Assembly: GCF_024710845.1 (NCBI RefSeq) | Contig: NZ_JANJTZ010000033.1 | Coordinates: 62,001 to 126,000 of the forward strand | Direction of reading: 5' to 3' | DNA from: Mesorhizobium sp. | GTDB taxonomy: Bacteria > Pseudomonadota > Alphaproteobacteria > Rhizobiales > Rhizobiaceae | Length of the DNA: 64,000 nucleotides | In this document: one piece after another, positions 1 through 7,486 of the stretch | How the letters are laid out: each line of letters begins with the position of its first letter | Numbering within the stretch: the first letter of the stretch is position 1 | Program-made: the position numbers and the translations under genes | The notes under the pieces: model-generated | What the model was told of the DNA's origin: nothing | The model's input: only the letters and a program-made list of their open reading frames with translations | The model's database searches: none

Positions 1-234
1 TCGGTTACGCTCGTCATGCTGGCCGCGCACGTCCCGCACATAGCCGGTCCCCCAAAGCGTGCCCGACACGGTCACCGTTGCCGGATCGTCCGGCAGACAT
101 GGCACGCCTGGTCCCGACCACGCGATCGCAAAGCTCGCTTCGCGCACCGCTTGTTCCGCGCTGGCCGATAGCAGGCATGAAACATGCTGCAGCACCTTGC
201 CGCCCGCCAAAAAGACCACGGTTTCCAGCGGCAT
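1..234 (-). CDS. Baseplate protein, Mu gpP-like (partial; cut by window start)
   Basis: The first 78 codons of a gene running off the left edge. It starts with ATG (234-232) directly after the TAG stop of the preceding gene (235-237), so the two are translationally coupled. The visible residues contain LWGTGYVRDV, resembling the stretch in Mu gpP-type baseplate proteins where a tail-lysozyme/gp27-like fold begins. The position straight after the DNA-circularisation genes also matches gpP in Mu-like tail modules. The assignment rests mainly on gene order, because most of the protein is missing. It would form part of the hub of the contractile tail baseplate. Confidence 0.6.
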   Translation of the reverse strand, partial: MPLETVVFLAGGKVLQHVSCLLSASAEQAVREASFAIAWSGPGVPCLPDDPATVTVSGTLWGTGYVRDVRGQHDERNR

Positions 235-813
235 CTATCGAGCCAGTGCCTGCATGGTGACGGGCATCAGCATCGGCGTTGCCGACCGGTTCCTGCCCAT
301 GATCTCGCCGCCCCGCTCCGGATCGCCATAGAGGTCCCAGGCAAGCAGCGACGACGGCAGCGAAATCCCCGTCTCGACCCGCACGAGCGGCGACCGCCTG
401 GCCGCGATCGTCGACAGTTCGATCACCGTCTGCCCGACAAGCCGCACCACGAAATCGAGCGCATCGTGGCCAAGCACGTCCCCGATCGCCGGATAGGCGG
501 ACTGCGCCGACATCGACAGTGCCATTCGGGCCGCGACCGCGTCGGGTTGGGCGGGATAGTCCGCCCGGATCGCGGCGAAGCAATGCATGATCAGCTGTCC
601 GACCATGGTTGCTGCGTCAGGCGCATCGCTTTCGTCGAGAGCGGAGAGCGCGGCCGCAGGGTCCGCAGCCTCGCCGATCAACCGGCACAGCTCGAGATAG
701 GCAGTCGCCCCGTCGGCACCCGGCAGCGAGGCCGCAGCGGCCAGCCGCGATGCCTGCGAGACATCGTCAGGCTCAGACAGAAGACGAGCGGCGAGCGTTG
801 CGGCCCAGATCAT
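235..813 (-). CDS. Phage DNA-circularisation protein, C-terminal part (separate gene)
   Basis: 192 residues, starting at ATG 813 inside an ATGA overlap with the stop of the preceding gene. The C-terminus (LAWDLYGDPER, then EIMGRNRS) matches the end of Mu gpN/DNA-circulation proteins, which normally form one polypeptide with the N-terminal domain encoded just upstream here. The middle is alanine-rich and probably helical. It is probably a structural tail/baseplate component. The family is usually a single chain of about 400-500 residues, so this is either a genuine two-gene split or an old frameshift; the ATGA coupling favours a working split. Confidence 0.65.
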   Translation of the reverse strand: MIWAATLAARLLSEPDDVSQASRLAAAASLPGADGATAYLELCRLIGEAADPAAALSALDESDAPDAATMVGQLIMHCFAAIRADYPAQPDAVAARMALSMSAQSAYPAIGDVLGHDALDFVVRLVGQTVIELSTIAARRSPLVRVETGISLPSSLLAWDLYGDPERGGEIMGRNRSATPMLMPVTMQALAR

Positions 814-1259
814 GACATTGCTCCGGCGAGCGCGGCGAGCCCCGCGGCGAACACGCTGCGCAAGACGCCGAGCCCACCGCCGCCGACTGCGCCAACGCCT
901 GCTTCGACGAACTCGAGGTGATAGGAGATGTATCCGCTCCGGTCCTTTTCCCGACTGCGCGAGCATCCGGTGCAATGCACCATCCGCGCAGCATCGATCG
1001 GCAGGACGAGCAGTGCCGGGCCGGGCAGATCGCAGGCGCGTTCAAGCGCATGTCCGACCGCATCCGCCTGGTCGCCCGCGACATAGGCGGTGACCGAGAA
1101 ACCGGTCGCGAGCCTGCCCATGTCTTCCGTGACCGGCGTCTCGCCACCTGAAATGTCATGCACGGCAACGCGGCGGCCGCGGTCAGGCCCGTCCTCGTCG
1201 ACATGGAAACGGGCGCCCCTGAACGACGCTTGCCGCAGACGCAGCCAATTGCGTGCCAT
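810..1259 (-). CDS. Phage DNA-circularisation protein, N-terminal domain
   Basis: 149 residues from ATG 1259. The protein matches the DNA_circ_N domain pattern: an aromatic start followed by ASFRGARFHVDEDG, then GRR near residue 30, and a GETPVTEDMGR motif around residues 39-49. It ends in a hydrophobic alanine/glycine-rich stretch (GLAALAGAMS) and overlaps the next gene by ATGA. In Mu-type phages this gene sits between tape measure and gpP, as here. It is probably a baseplate/tail-tip component; the name reflects an old proposal about genome circularisation and not proven biochemistry. Confidence 0.7.
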   Translation of the reverse strand: MARNWLRLRQASFRGARFHVDEDGPDRGRRVAVHDISGGETPVTEDMGRLATGFSVTAYVAGDQADAVGHALERACDLPGPALLVLPIDAARMVHCTGCSRSREKDRSGYISYHLEFVEAGVGAVGGGGLGVLRSVFAAGLAALAGAMS

Positions 1260-1291
1260 CTATGACATCCCCCGCCGGGATCGTGCCATCA

Positions 1292-3340
1292 TCACAATCG
1301 TCCGGGCACGCGGCCCGCCCCTGGCATCGTTTGCCCCTTGTTGCCGCTGGCGGGCTGCGCTGGGGTGGCGCCGACGCCCGATACACTCACGTTGACGCCA
1401 CCGGCCAGCGCGGCAGCGATCTGTTTGGCAACTATCGCCCCGGCCGACAATATCTCATTCTTGATCGCGGATGCGGCGCCGAGCAGCCCTGCGGCGGCTT
1501 CGTCACCGAATTGCCGACCTGCCTCGACGCCGGCTGGGGCGATCGCCTCCGCCCCAGCACGAACCGCATCACCCGCCAGCGCGCCGCCATCGGCCAGAGC
1601 ACCGCCGACACGCTCCATACCCGCCAGCATGTCGGAGATCGTCTTGCTGGACCCTGTCGATGTGTCGCCTCCGGCGTCCGCGCGGCGGAAATCCTCCCCC
1701 TTGACCGGACGCGCGCCGGCCGGGCGGAGCGTCGGCAGCGGCACGTCGAGCGGAAAGGCCGGCGCCTCGCCCGGCATCTTCTGGCCGGCGGCGGCGGTAA
1801 GGAACTCCAACCTGTTCGCGTCGCCTCCGGCGTCCACGCGGCGGAAATCCTCCCCCTTGAGGGGGAAATATGGTGCCTGCTCCGGGTAGGAGATCGCCGG
1901 CAGGTCGAAGCCGCGACGCGGACGGTCCGGCCGCGCAGTGGTCGGGCGGCGCATCGGCAGCGGCACGTCGGGGGGAAAGGCCGGTGCCTCGCCCGGCATC
2001 ACGGGCATCGGGATCACCTGCTTGTCCATGTTGTAGCCGCCATCGACCGCCAGCGCATTGAGGGTCGATGCGTCGCCATGATTCAGGCGCCACAACTCCT
2101 GCTCCCAGAAACCGGTAACGCCCTTCTTCGTGAGCGCCGCCTTGATGGCGTTGTTCTTGTCGGTCCCCTCGTTGATCGACTGGATCGCGCTGTTCGCGAC
2201 ATCGAGAAAGCTGCCATCCTTGGCCGAGGCCTCGAACATGTCGTCCTTCATCTCGGTCAGGCTGTTCTTCAGAAGCTGCAGCTTCGAATTGAACAGGTCG
2301 AGCTTCTTCTCCGACAGGCCTGCGATCGATCCCTTATAGAGGTTCTCCTGCTGCGCCAGTTCGAGATTGCGCTTGATCTCGCCGATACCGCCGACCATGC
2401 GGGCGACTTCGTCGTCGAAGCCCTCGCCCATCAGGGCGCCGAGCAGGCTCGACCGCTTCTGGCCGGACATGGCGTCCAGCCTCTCGAAGAACGAGAGCAG
2501 CCCTTTCGCCGGATCGCTGGCGATCAGCGCCGAGAACTTCTTGACGTCGCCGACGATCTCGTCCAGCGCCGCATAGGGCTTCTTGCCCAGGTTCTCCGGC
2601 GCCAGCAGCTTGCCCGACAGCGTGTCCATAGCGCGCGCCGCCACTTCCGGCACCATCTTCAGGTTCAGCATGGCCGCGCCGAAGGCTGCGCTCTGCTCAG
2701 GCGTCAACCCGAAATTCTTCAGCGAGGCGCCGACCCGGTCGAGGAAGTCGACGATGCCGCTCTCGTCCGCGATGCCGCTGTCGGCGAGGAAGTTGATCAG
2801 GTCGGCGAACTGCTCGAGGTCCTCGCGCTTGATCGCCATGCCGGCGGAGAAGCCGGCAAACGCATTCGCGGTATCTTCCGCCGTCATGTCCCATGAATCG
2901 GACACCTGCGCCGTCAGCTTGGCGAACTCGCGCAAATCGTCCAGTGGGATGCCGGCTGCCGCGCCGCGTTCGAAGGCGCCGGCGATCTCCTCGATCGACA
3001 CCGGCACCTCCTGGGCGAGATCCATGATCTCGCCCTTGATCTTGGCGATCTGTTCCGCCGTCGCGCCCGACTTCTTCTGGATGCCGAACATGGCATCTTC
3101 GATCTTGGCGCCGGTGCGCACCATATTCGTCGCCATGTAGCCGAGCGCCGCCGGTCCCAGGAACCGGCCCAGCATCATTCCGGTCGTGGTCAGCCCCTGA
3201 TTGAGGATGCCCTGCGTCCGCGTGTAGTTCTTCGCCTGCGTGTCGACCGCCTTCAACTGGCCCTGCAGCGTCTTCAGCGCCTGCATCGAGCCGAGCTTGG
3301 ACGAGATCTTGAGGATCGCCTCGATTTCGCGATTGCTCAT
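1292..3340 (-). CDS. Phage tail tape measure protein
   Basis: 682 residues from ATG 3340, which overlaps the stop of the frameshifted chaperone reading frame (TCATGA). The N-terminal ~350 residues show the phage tape-measure core (heptad-like helices with DLAQEVPVSIEEIAGAFERG and NLKMVPEVAARAMDTLSGKL). Hydrophobic stretches lie near residues 55-75 and the C-terminus. It fixes tail length and fills the tail tube. Residues of about 445-560 are proline-rich and contain a duplicated unit (MPGEAPAF...DVPLP...RP followed by GEDFRR.DAGGD). Its position right after the tail chaperones is the standard order. Confidence 0.9.
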   Translation of the reverse strand: MSNREIEAILKISSKLGSMQALKTLQGQLKAVDTQAKNYTRTQGILNQGLTTTGMMLGRFLGPAALGYMATNMVRTGAKIEDAMFGIQKKSGATAEQIAKIKGEIMDLAQEVPVSIEEIAGAFERGAAAGIPLDDLREFAKLTAQVSDSWDMTAEDTANAFAGFSAGMAIKREDLEQFADLINFLADSGIADESGIVDFLDRVGASLKNFGLTPEQSAAFGAAMLNLKMVPEVAARAMDTLSGKLLAPENLGKKPYAALDEIVGDVKKFSALIASDPAKGLLSFFERLDAMSGQKRSSLLGALMGEGFDDEVARMVGGIGEIKRNLELAQQENLYKGSIAGLSEKKLDLFNSKLQLLKNSLTEMKDDMFEASAKDGSFLDVANSAIQSINEGTDKNNAIKAALTKKGVTGFWEQELWRLNHGDASTLNALAVDGGYNMDKQVIPMPVMPGEAPAFPPDVPLPMRRPTTARPDRPRRGFDLPAISYPEQAPYFPLKGEDFRRVDAGGDANRLEFLTAAAGQKMPGEAPAFPLDVPLPTLRPAGARPVKGEDFRRADAGGDTSTGSSKTISDMLAGMERVGGALADGGALAGDAVRAGAEAIAPAGVEAGRQFGDEAAAGLLGAASAIKNEILSAGAIVAKQIAAALAGGVNVSVSGVGATPAQPASGNKGQTMPGAGRVPGRL

Positions 3341-3776
3341 GACCTACCCTTTTTCGGCTGCCGGTTGATCCATCCGGCATAACGGCCAAGCCAGGCCATG
3401 ACCTCGCCGAAGGTCAGTTCGCTCACGCTTGCGATGTCTTGTCCGGCCCGGAAGACGAGTTCGTCGGCCGCGAGCTGCGCGTCCTGGCTGCGATAAAAAA
3501 ACCGATGATCGCCTGCTTCACCGCGATCGAGTCGACCAGGTCGAGATCCTGCACGCTTTCGAGCCCCGGCCGGTCGGCAACGCAGAGCCGCTCCAGATAG
3601 GCGGCTACCCGGTCGACCTGCTCGACGACGAACCGCCCTTCCCCGTCCGGGCCGGCATGCACCTCGACCGGATCGCCGATGGCGAAATGATCCCGCAGCT
3701 TCGGCTCGCGCAGCTCGACCTCGTCAAAGGCCTTCCCGTGCGCCTCGTAGCGCCGCGACAGTTTTACGATTGGCAT
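3337..3776 (-). CDS. Tail assembly chaperone, predicted -1 frameshift fusion product
   Basis: If ribosomes slip back one base on the run of seven T at 3501-3495, 94 residues of the chaperone continue into a 52-residue extension. The extension begins YRSQDAQLAADEL and ends INRQPKKGRS. This frame stays open to a TGA at 3339-3337, which overlaps the tape measure ATG. The extension has the tryptophan/arginine-rich character of P2 GpE' or lambda gpT extensions (LTFGEVMAWLGRYAGW). Total predicted length is about 146 residues. The extension has no good start codon of its own, so it should be made only by frameshifting. A sequencing indel is possible but less likely given the precise heptamer and location. 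Confidence 0.75.
3423..3776 (-). CDS. Tail assembly chaperone, short (unshifted) product
   Basis: 117 residues from ATG 3776. This is a small acidic protein between tail tube and tape measure, the conserved place of tail assembly chaperones (lambda G, P2 E, Mu gp41 equivalents), which load the tape measure during tube polymerisation. Most of the last 23 residues (after F94) look non-coding in character (rich in R and S). This fits their being the incidental zero-frame end reached only when no frameshift occurs. The start has no rival nearby. Confidence 0.75.
   Translation of the reverse strand: MPIVKLSRRYEAHGKAFDEVELREPKLRDHFAIGDPVEVHAGPDGEGRFVVEQVDRVAAYLERLCVADRPGLESVQDLDLVDSIAVKQAIIGFFIAARTRSSRPTNSSSGPDKTSQA
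3495..3501 (-). promoter_or_regulatory. Programmed -1 ribosomal frameshift site (T TTT TTT)
   Basis: In the chaperone frame the codons are GGT TTT TTT ATC, so tandem slippage on T.TTT.TTT keeps full anticodon pairing in both frames. It follows the X XXY YYZ rule, and the reading frame entered is open exactly to the next gene. Programmed frameshifts at this gene pair are known across dsDNA tailed phages. Confidence 0.75.
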
Positions 3777-3810
3777 GGATGAGACCCTGGAACATCAGCG
3801 GGAAAAGGAA

Positions 3811-3906
3811 CCGGCCGAAAGGCCGAGGCCGCGACGGCGGCCCGCCGGTCGTCCGGCGCGCCCGCGCAGGGCCAGCCGCCGCAGTCGACGATATGGCCCG
3901 TGAGCG
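3811..3906 (+). repeat. Dispersed ~95-bp prophage repeat, copy A (intergenic)
   Basis: This lies in the 136-bp gap between the tail tube and chaperone genes. It opens with GGCCGAAAGGCCGAGGCCGC and has an interior GGCCAGCCGCC block and a terminal GTGAGCG, shared with copy B and more loosely with the coding copies C-G. It is oriented opposite to the surrounding genes. Almost all other junctions in this block overlap or nearly touch, so insertion of the element explains the gap. Confidence 0.6.
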
Positions 3907-3912
3907 AAAAAA

Positions 3913-4284
3913 CTAACCCAGCCGCCTGTAATAGTCAGCCTGTATCTGCAGGCCGGTCACCTCGCCGTTGATCCTGTTGATCGACGGCCGTCCGATCCAG
4001 AACGCGCCGGTGAACAAATGCGTCGCACCGGTCTGCTCCTCGATGACGGTGATGTTCTCGCGCGGGCCACCGATGCGGCCCTGCCAGTCGCCGCCGTCGT
4101 CGCGAAACGTCAGATCTGCCGAGGGCGCGACAGGCGTCATGATCCGGTCGGTCGCCCCGTCCTGGTTGGTGATACCCTCGTTCGATTGCGCCGTCGTCAT
4201 CACATTGATCGTGCCGCGCAGCGACAGCTTGTATCCGAGCGACGAGGTGACGGTTATCTTCCCGCCGAAGTCTTTGCCGGCCAT
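3913..4284 (-). CDS. Phage tail tube protein (Mu gpM-like)
   Basis: 123 residues from ATG 4284. The protein is beta-rich, with GGKITVTSSLGYKLSLRGTI at the N-terminus and FTGAFWIGRPSINRINGEV near the end, as in Mu/FluMu-type tail tube proteins (pfam Tail_tube). It polymerises inside the contractile sheath to form the DNA channel. It sits directly downstream of the sheath gene, the standard order. Repeat copies A and B lie on either side of this gene. Confidence 0.85.
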   Translation of the reverse strand: MAGKDFGGKITVTSSLGYKLSLRGTINVMTTAQSNEGITNQDGATDRIMTPVAPSADLTFRDDGGDWQGRIGGPRENITVIEEQTGATHLFTGAFWIGRPSINRINGEVTGLQIQADYYRRLG

Positions 4285-4355
4285 GGACTGACCCTTTCAT
4301 GTTTCACAGGGGTTTCATGTGAAGCGCCCTCGCGCGACCTGCGCGATTGGCGTCC

Positions 4356-4451
4356 GGCCCACAGGGCCGAGGCCGCGACTGCGGCCAGCCGGTCGTCCAG
4401 CGCCCCCGCGGAGGGCCAGCGAGCGGCAGCGAGCGGTGCGGCCCGTGAGCG
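4356..4451 (+). repeat. Dispersed ~95-bp prophage repeat, copy B (intergenic)
   Basis: This fills most of the 199-bp gap between the sheath and tube genes. It shares with copy A the GGCC-AGGGCCGAGGCCGC start, the CCGGTCGTCC-GCG-CCCGCG centre and the GGCCCGTGAGCG end. Both A and B lie outside genes and are antisense to local transcription, unlike the five coding copies. Confidence 0.6.
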
Positions 4452-4469
4452 AGCCGCCGACGCCGCCAG

Positions 4470-4502
4470 CTACTCTCAGTTCTCTACCGGAACTGAGAGT
4501 AG
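4470..4502. repeat. 13-bp perfect hairpin spanning the sheath gene stop codon
   Basis: CTACTCTCAGTTC (4470-4482) and its exact complement (4490-4502) flank a 7-nt loop. On the minus strand the first arm encodes the last sheath codons (YSQF) and the stop TAG falls just after it. No T-run follows, so it is not a classic terminator. An mRNA processing or stabilising hairpin between the abundant sheath and tube messages is plausible; a scar of the adjacent repeat B insertion is the alternative. Confidence 0.7.
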
Positions 4503-5977
4503 ATGACGGCGTTGGCGGCAATAATGTCGAGCGGGTTCACCATGTCCAGCGGCGCATAGATGTCGACGCGGTTCGGATTGTCCGCGTTGCGCTTGACCTG
4601 CAGCTGCTCCGCCGCCTGCACCGGGTTTTCCAGCACGCCGGTCAGCACCATGTCCTGGTAGGTGTGCATGAAGGTCGCGGCAATGTCGCGCGGCGTCGAG
4701 ATGGCCCCGACATTGCCCGGGTTGTCGTCGGCGATCGCCTTCTGCCCGTGCTCGATCGTCAGCCGCGTGCGGAAGTTGCGCAGCGCATAGACGATCTGGC
4801 CGATCTTCTGGATGTCGCGGAACGTCGTGTCGGTCACGCCGAGCGTGGTGCGCTGCATGGTGATGATCTTGTCGATCAGCACGCGGCCCGACTGGTCGAC
4901 CTTCCAGGTCGACGCGCCGGAGCGCAGCAGCGTGTCGCGGGAGGCATAGCCATACCATTTCGACCTGTCGCGCGGCGGCGAAATCCCCACCACATCGAGA
5001 CCGGTCTGGTTGCGCGAGACGTTGCCAAGCGCACCATCCGACAGCCATGGCACGATCCGCGCCACCATTCCGGCCGCCCACTGCCAGTCCGGCTGCGGGA
5101 TCGAGCCGGACGAAGGGCGCGGGATGGCGCTGACATGCCGGTCGTCCTGCGCCAGCGTGTGCGTCGTCACCTCCGACAGCGTGCCGGTGAACGGATAGAA
5201 GACATGGCCGTAGAGCTGGATATTCCAGGCCCAGCGGCCGGAGACATCCGACAGCAGCGTCTTGTAGCGGCCGACATTGGTCGAGTCGGAAAAAGCCGAG
5301 ACGATCCAGTCGAACGGGTCGTCGCCAAGTGCGGCAAGCGCCGCCGACAGGTCAGGGTTGCCGGCGCCGGCCGTGCCCACGGCCTGCGTCACCTTGCCGG
5401 TCAGCGCGTTCGATCCGTCGAGCACCGGCACATGGATGTCGACCCCGGTCGAGTGCGCGCCCGCATGCCGCGCCGTCAGCGTCACCACTTCGGCGAGCAC
5501 GGTCGCGGTGAACGGCAGTGAGGCCTCGCCGAACGGGTTGTAGTAGGCGTTGATCGCCGCCGCCAGCGCCGCGGCAACAGCGTCCTCGTCGTCGCCTGCG
5601 CCGATGGTGATGCCGATGGGTTCGCCGGCGATCTCGATCACGCCATAGCCGCCGGCCGCGGGTGGGGCGGCAATCGTCAGCGTGCGGATTTCCGCCGTGC
5701 CGACAGGCGCCGGCGAGACGATCCAGATCTCCTGCGCCGGCGCATTGCGCCGGGCCAGGCGCACCATGTCGTCAAGCATCGAGCCCGCGCCCGCCAGGCG
5801 CCGCGCCTCGGCCTCGGACGGGCAGACGGTCGGCACATTGTCGGCCATCAGCGCGCCCGTGTTCTTGAAGCCGATCAGGAGCAGACGGCTCGAATTCTCG
5901 AACTGCCCGCCGGAGTTCACCTCGAAGGTGACGATGGGCGCGACCAGATTGCCCGGAATTCGGTTGAAGGAAACCAT
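4484..5977 (-). CDS. Phage contractile tail sheath protein (Mu gpL-like)
   Basis: 497 residues from ATG 5977. The N-terminal VSFNRIPGNLVAPIVTFEVN and the following SRLLLIGFKNTG stretch are typical of Mu-like sheath subunits. The C-terminus contains the DIAATFMHTYQDMVLTGVLE and VDIYAPLDMVNPLDI stretches of the C-terminal sheath domain. The length matches Mu gpL (about 495). It assembles around the tail tube and contracts on infection. A DUF2635 gene lies immediately upstream, as in Mu. Confidence 0.92.
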   Translation of the reverse strand: MVSFNRIPGNLVAPIVTFEVNSGGQFENSSRLLLIGFKNTGALMADNVPTVCPSEAEARRLAGAGSMLDDMVRLARRNAPAQEIWIVSPAPVGTAEIRTLTIAAPPAAGGYGVIEIAGEPIGITIGAGDDEDAVAAALAAAINAYYNPFGEASLPFTATVLAEVVTLTARHAGAHSTGVDIHVPVLDGSNALTGKVTQAVGTAGAGNPDLSAALAALGDDPFDWIVSAFSDSTNVGRYKTLLSDVSGRWAWNIQLYGHVFYPFTGTLSEVTTHTLAQDDRHVSAIPRPSSGSIPQPDWQWAAGMVARIVPWLSDGALGNVSRNQTGLDVVGISPPRDRSKWYGYASRDTLLRSGASTWKVDQSGRVLIDKIITMQRTTLGVTDTTFRDIQKIGQIVYALRNFRTRLTIEHGQKAIADDNPGNVGAISTPRDIAATFMHTYQDMVLTGVLENPVQAAEQLQVKRNADNPNRVDIYAPLDMVNPLDIIAANAVIYSQFR

Positions 5978-5980
5978 AGC

Positions 5981-6196
5981 TCACTTCCCCTTTCGCTTGA
6001 CCGGCAGAGCCGGCGGAATGTCTTTTACCGGCGTCGCCGGCTGCACTTCGATTAGTTCGCCATCCGCCACGCGAGCGGCCCAGAAGGCGCTGTCCGCGTC
6101 CACCGTCTCGCCTTTCGGCGAAAACAGCCGTCCGCCGCGGTCCGGCATGGGCAGTCTCGCCTCCGGATTGGCGAGCACGTAGCGCTTGAGGTTCAT
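5981..6196 (-). CDS. DUF2635 family phage protein (Mu gp38-like)
   Basis: 71 residues from ATG 6196, beginning MNLKRYVLANPEARLPMPDR and ending in a basic KRKGK tail. The YV.P..G..VPDP-like N-terminal pattern followed by G..V..D.FW.RR is that of DUF2635, a small protein encoded just before the sheath gene in Mu-type phages. Function is unknown. An upstream in-frame TTG at 6295 would add 33 residues; ATG 6196 was preferred because it is coupled by ATGA to a small ORF and gives the usual family length. Confidence 0.75.
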   Translation of the reverse strand: MNLKRYVLANPEARLPMPDRGGRLFSPKGETVDADSAFWAARVADGELIEVQPATPVKDIPPALPVKRKGK

Positions 6197-6288
6197 GGTC
6201 GGAGACTCTCGTGGTTCAGGCGGGCCAGGGCTGTTTCCTTGCTGGCGAGGTAGCCGCCAGGAAGGTGGCGCAGGTCGATGTGGTGCAT
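6193..6288 (-). CDS. Possible 31-residue phage peptide
   Basis: ATG 6288 to TGA 6195-6193, overlapping the DUF2635 start by ATGA. The peptide (MHHIDLRHLPGGYLASKETA at its start) has ordinary codon usage and fills the otherwise empty 165 bp between neighbouring genes. No family is recognised. It may be a real small gene or merely leader sequence providing translational coupling. Confidence 0.35.
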   Translation of the reverse strand: MHHIDLRHLPGGYLASKETALARLNHESLRP

Positions 6289-6361
6289 CGGCCAAGTCCG
6301 CCTGACGCCGCGGATGCCCGTCAGCGAGGAACAGAACGGCCCGAACGAACCACGGGAGACT

Positions 6362-7090
6362 CTAGTCCAGGTTCACCGATGTGATCGGCTCGAATTCGTC
6401 GTCGCCTTCCGGCGCTGGCCCGATCGCGACCATCTCGAGCGCCGGCCGCGGATCGGCCGGGAAATACGCCGCCAGGTCATCGAGCTTGGCCTTGGCGTAG
6501 GAGCCCACCGGCAGTTGCGCCGCGAGCGAGCGCACCGGTTCGGGCAGGCCGCCGGCGGCGATGTCATAGGTCTCGCCGAGCAGGCCGCAGGTGATGCGGA
6601 TCGTGTTGCGTTGCCAGCGCAGCCCGAGCTGCGGCAGCGCGTGCGGCTCGACCTCGATGCGCCGGACATTGAGGATAAAGCGGCGGAACAGGTATCCCGC
6701 CTCGCTGTGGCAAAGGTGGAAGATCACCTGGCTGGTCAGTGCCGACAGCACCATCCTCGCCTCGGGGTCCTCGCTCGCCATCGCGTCGGAGAATTCACCG
6801 TTCTCGTCCTTGGCCGCCACCGCCAGTTCGGCGACGATCTCGAGCACGGCCTCGTTCTCGCTGTCGTCGATCTCGGCCGCGTCGCCGCGCAGCGTCGCTT
6901 TCGCCGAGCCCGTGTAGAGCGCCAGCACCGGCGTATAGGCCTTTTCGCCATCGAGTTCGCCGATCGCCGCCGCGCGGCTGTCGAAGACGTTCTTGCCGGC
7001 AAGCGTCGGAAAGCCGGTCGCGGCCACCAGCGCCGCATAGGGCGTCAGCACCTCGATCGCGGCAAGCCGCATGGCGTCGGCGGAGAGCAT
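6362..7090 (-). CDS. Head-tail region protein of unknown function
   Basis: 242 residues from ATG 7090 (TGATG overlap with the upstream joining-protein gene). No family is certain. It occupies the place of Mu gp37 (DUF1834), just before DUF2635, and begins MLSADAMRLAAIEVLTPYAA, followed by an acidic central region (EIDDSENEAVLEIVAELAVA) and a basic stretch near residues 148-172. By position it is probably a neck/tail-terminator component linking the lambda-like head to the Mu-like tail. Confidence 0.5.
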   Translation of the reverse strand: MLSADAMRLAAIEVLTPYAALVAATGFPTLAGKNVFDSRAAAIGELDGEKAYTPVLALYTGSAKATLRGDAAEIDDSENEAVLEIVAELAVAAKDENGEFSDAMASEDPEARMVLSALTSQVIFHLCHSEAGYLFRRFILNVRRIEVEPHALPQLGLRWQRNTIRITCGLLGETYDIAAGGLPEPVRSLAAQLPVGSYAKAKLDDLAAYFPADPRPALEMVAIGPAPEGDDEFEPITSVNLD

Positions 7091-7482
7091 CAGCGCAGCC
7101 TGTTGACGTTGAACGCCGCCCGCGCCGATCCGTCGATCTCGCTGGTCATGATCGTCCAGTCCTCGTCCGTCGCGAGATTGCGGATCACGTCGCCCCTGCG
7201 CGGCACATGGGGCCAGCCCGCCCGGTGCGCGGTCAGCACGCCCTCATAGGCGACCGCCCGGTCGCGCGCCGCCGGATCGCCGGCATTGCCCCGCCCGGAC
7301 GGCAGGAAGGGCGGCCCGAGGTCGAGCGTCCCGGCGAAGTCGAATTCCGCCCGGCCCGTATCCGCCACCGGCGTCTGGTTGACGCTGACGCCAGCCTTCT
7401 TCGGCAGAACCCGGAACGAGCCGGTATCGAATACCGAGGCGACGCCGCTTTCCAGCGCCGCCTCGGCGTCTGTCCAGTTCAT
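7090..7482 (-). CDS. Putative head-tail joining protein (lambda FII-like)
   Basis: 130 residues from ATG 7482, immediately after the major capsid gene. It contains GRAEFDFAGTLDLG around residue 43 and ends with a beta-rich WTIMTSEIDGSARAAFNVNR segment. This size and place match the FII-type joining proteins that complete lambda-like heads before tail attachment. The family assignment is by size, position and general pattern, not by strong motif identity. Confidence 0.55.
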   Translation of the reverse strand: MNWTDAEAALESGVASVFDTGSFRVLPKKAGVSVNQTPVADTGRAEFDFAGTLDLGPPFLPSGRGNAGDPAARDRAVAYEGVLTAHRAGWPHVPRRGDVIRNLATDEDWTIMTSEIDGSARAAFNVNRLR

Positions 7483-7486
7483 CGGA

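Noticed and set aside
1253-2896. Long plus-strand open frame opposite the tape measure gene
   Set aside because: High-GC shadow: arginine/histidine-rich translation with no family, fully opposite a recognised gene.
3340-3423. Assembly indel instead of a programmed frameshift
   Set aside because: Cannot be excluded without reads, but the perfect heptamer, correct direction (-1), conserved location and exact overlap with the next start make a real frameshift more likely.
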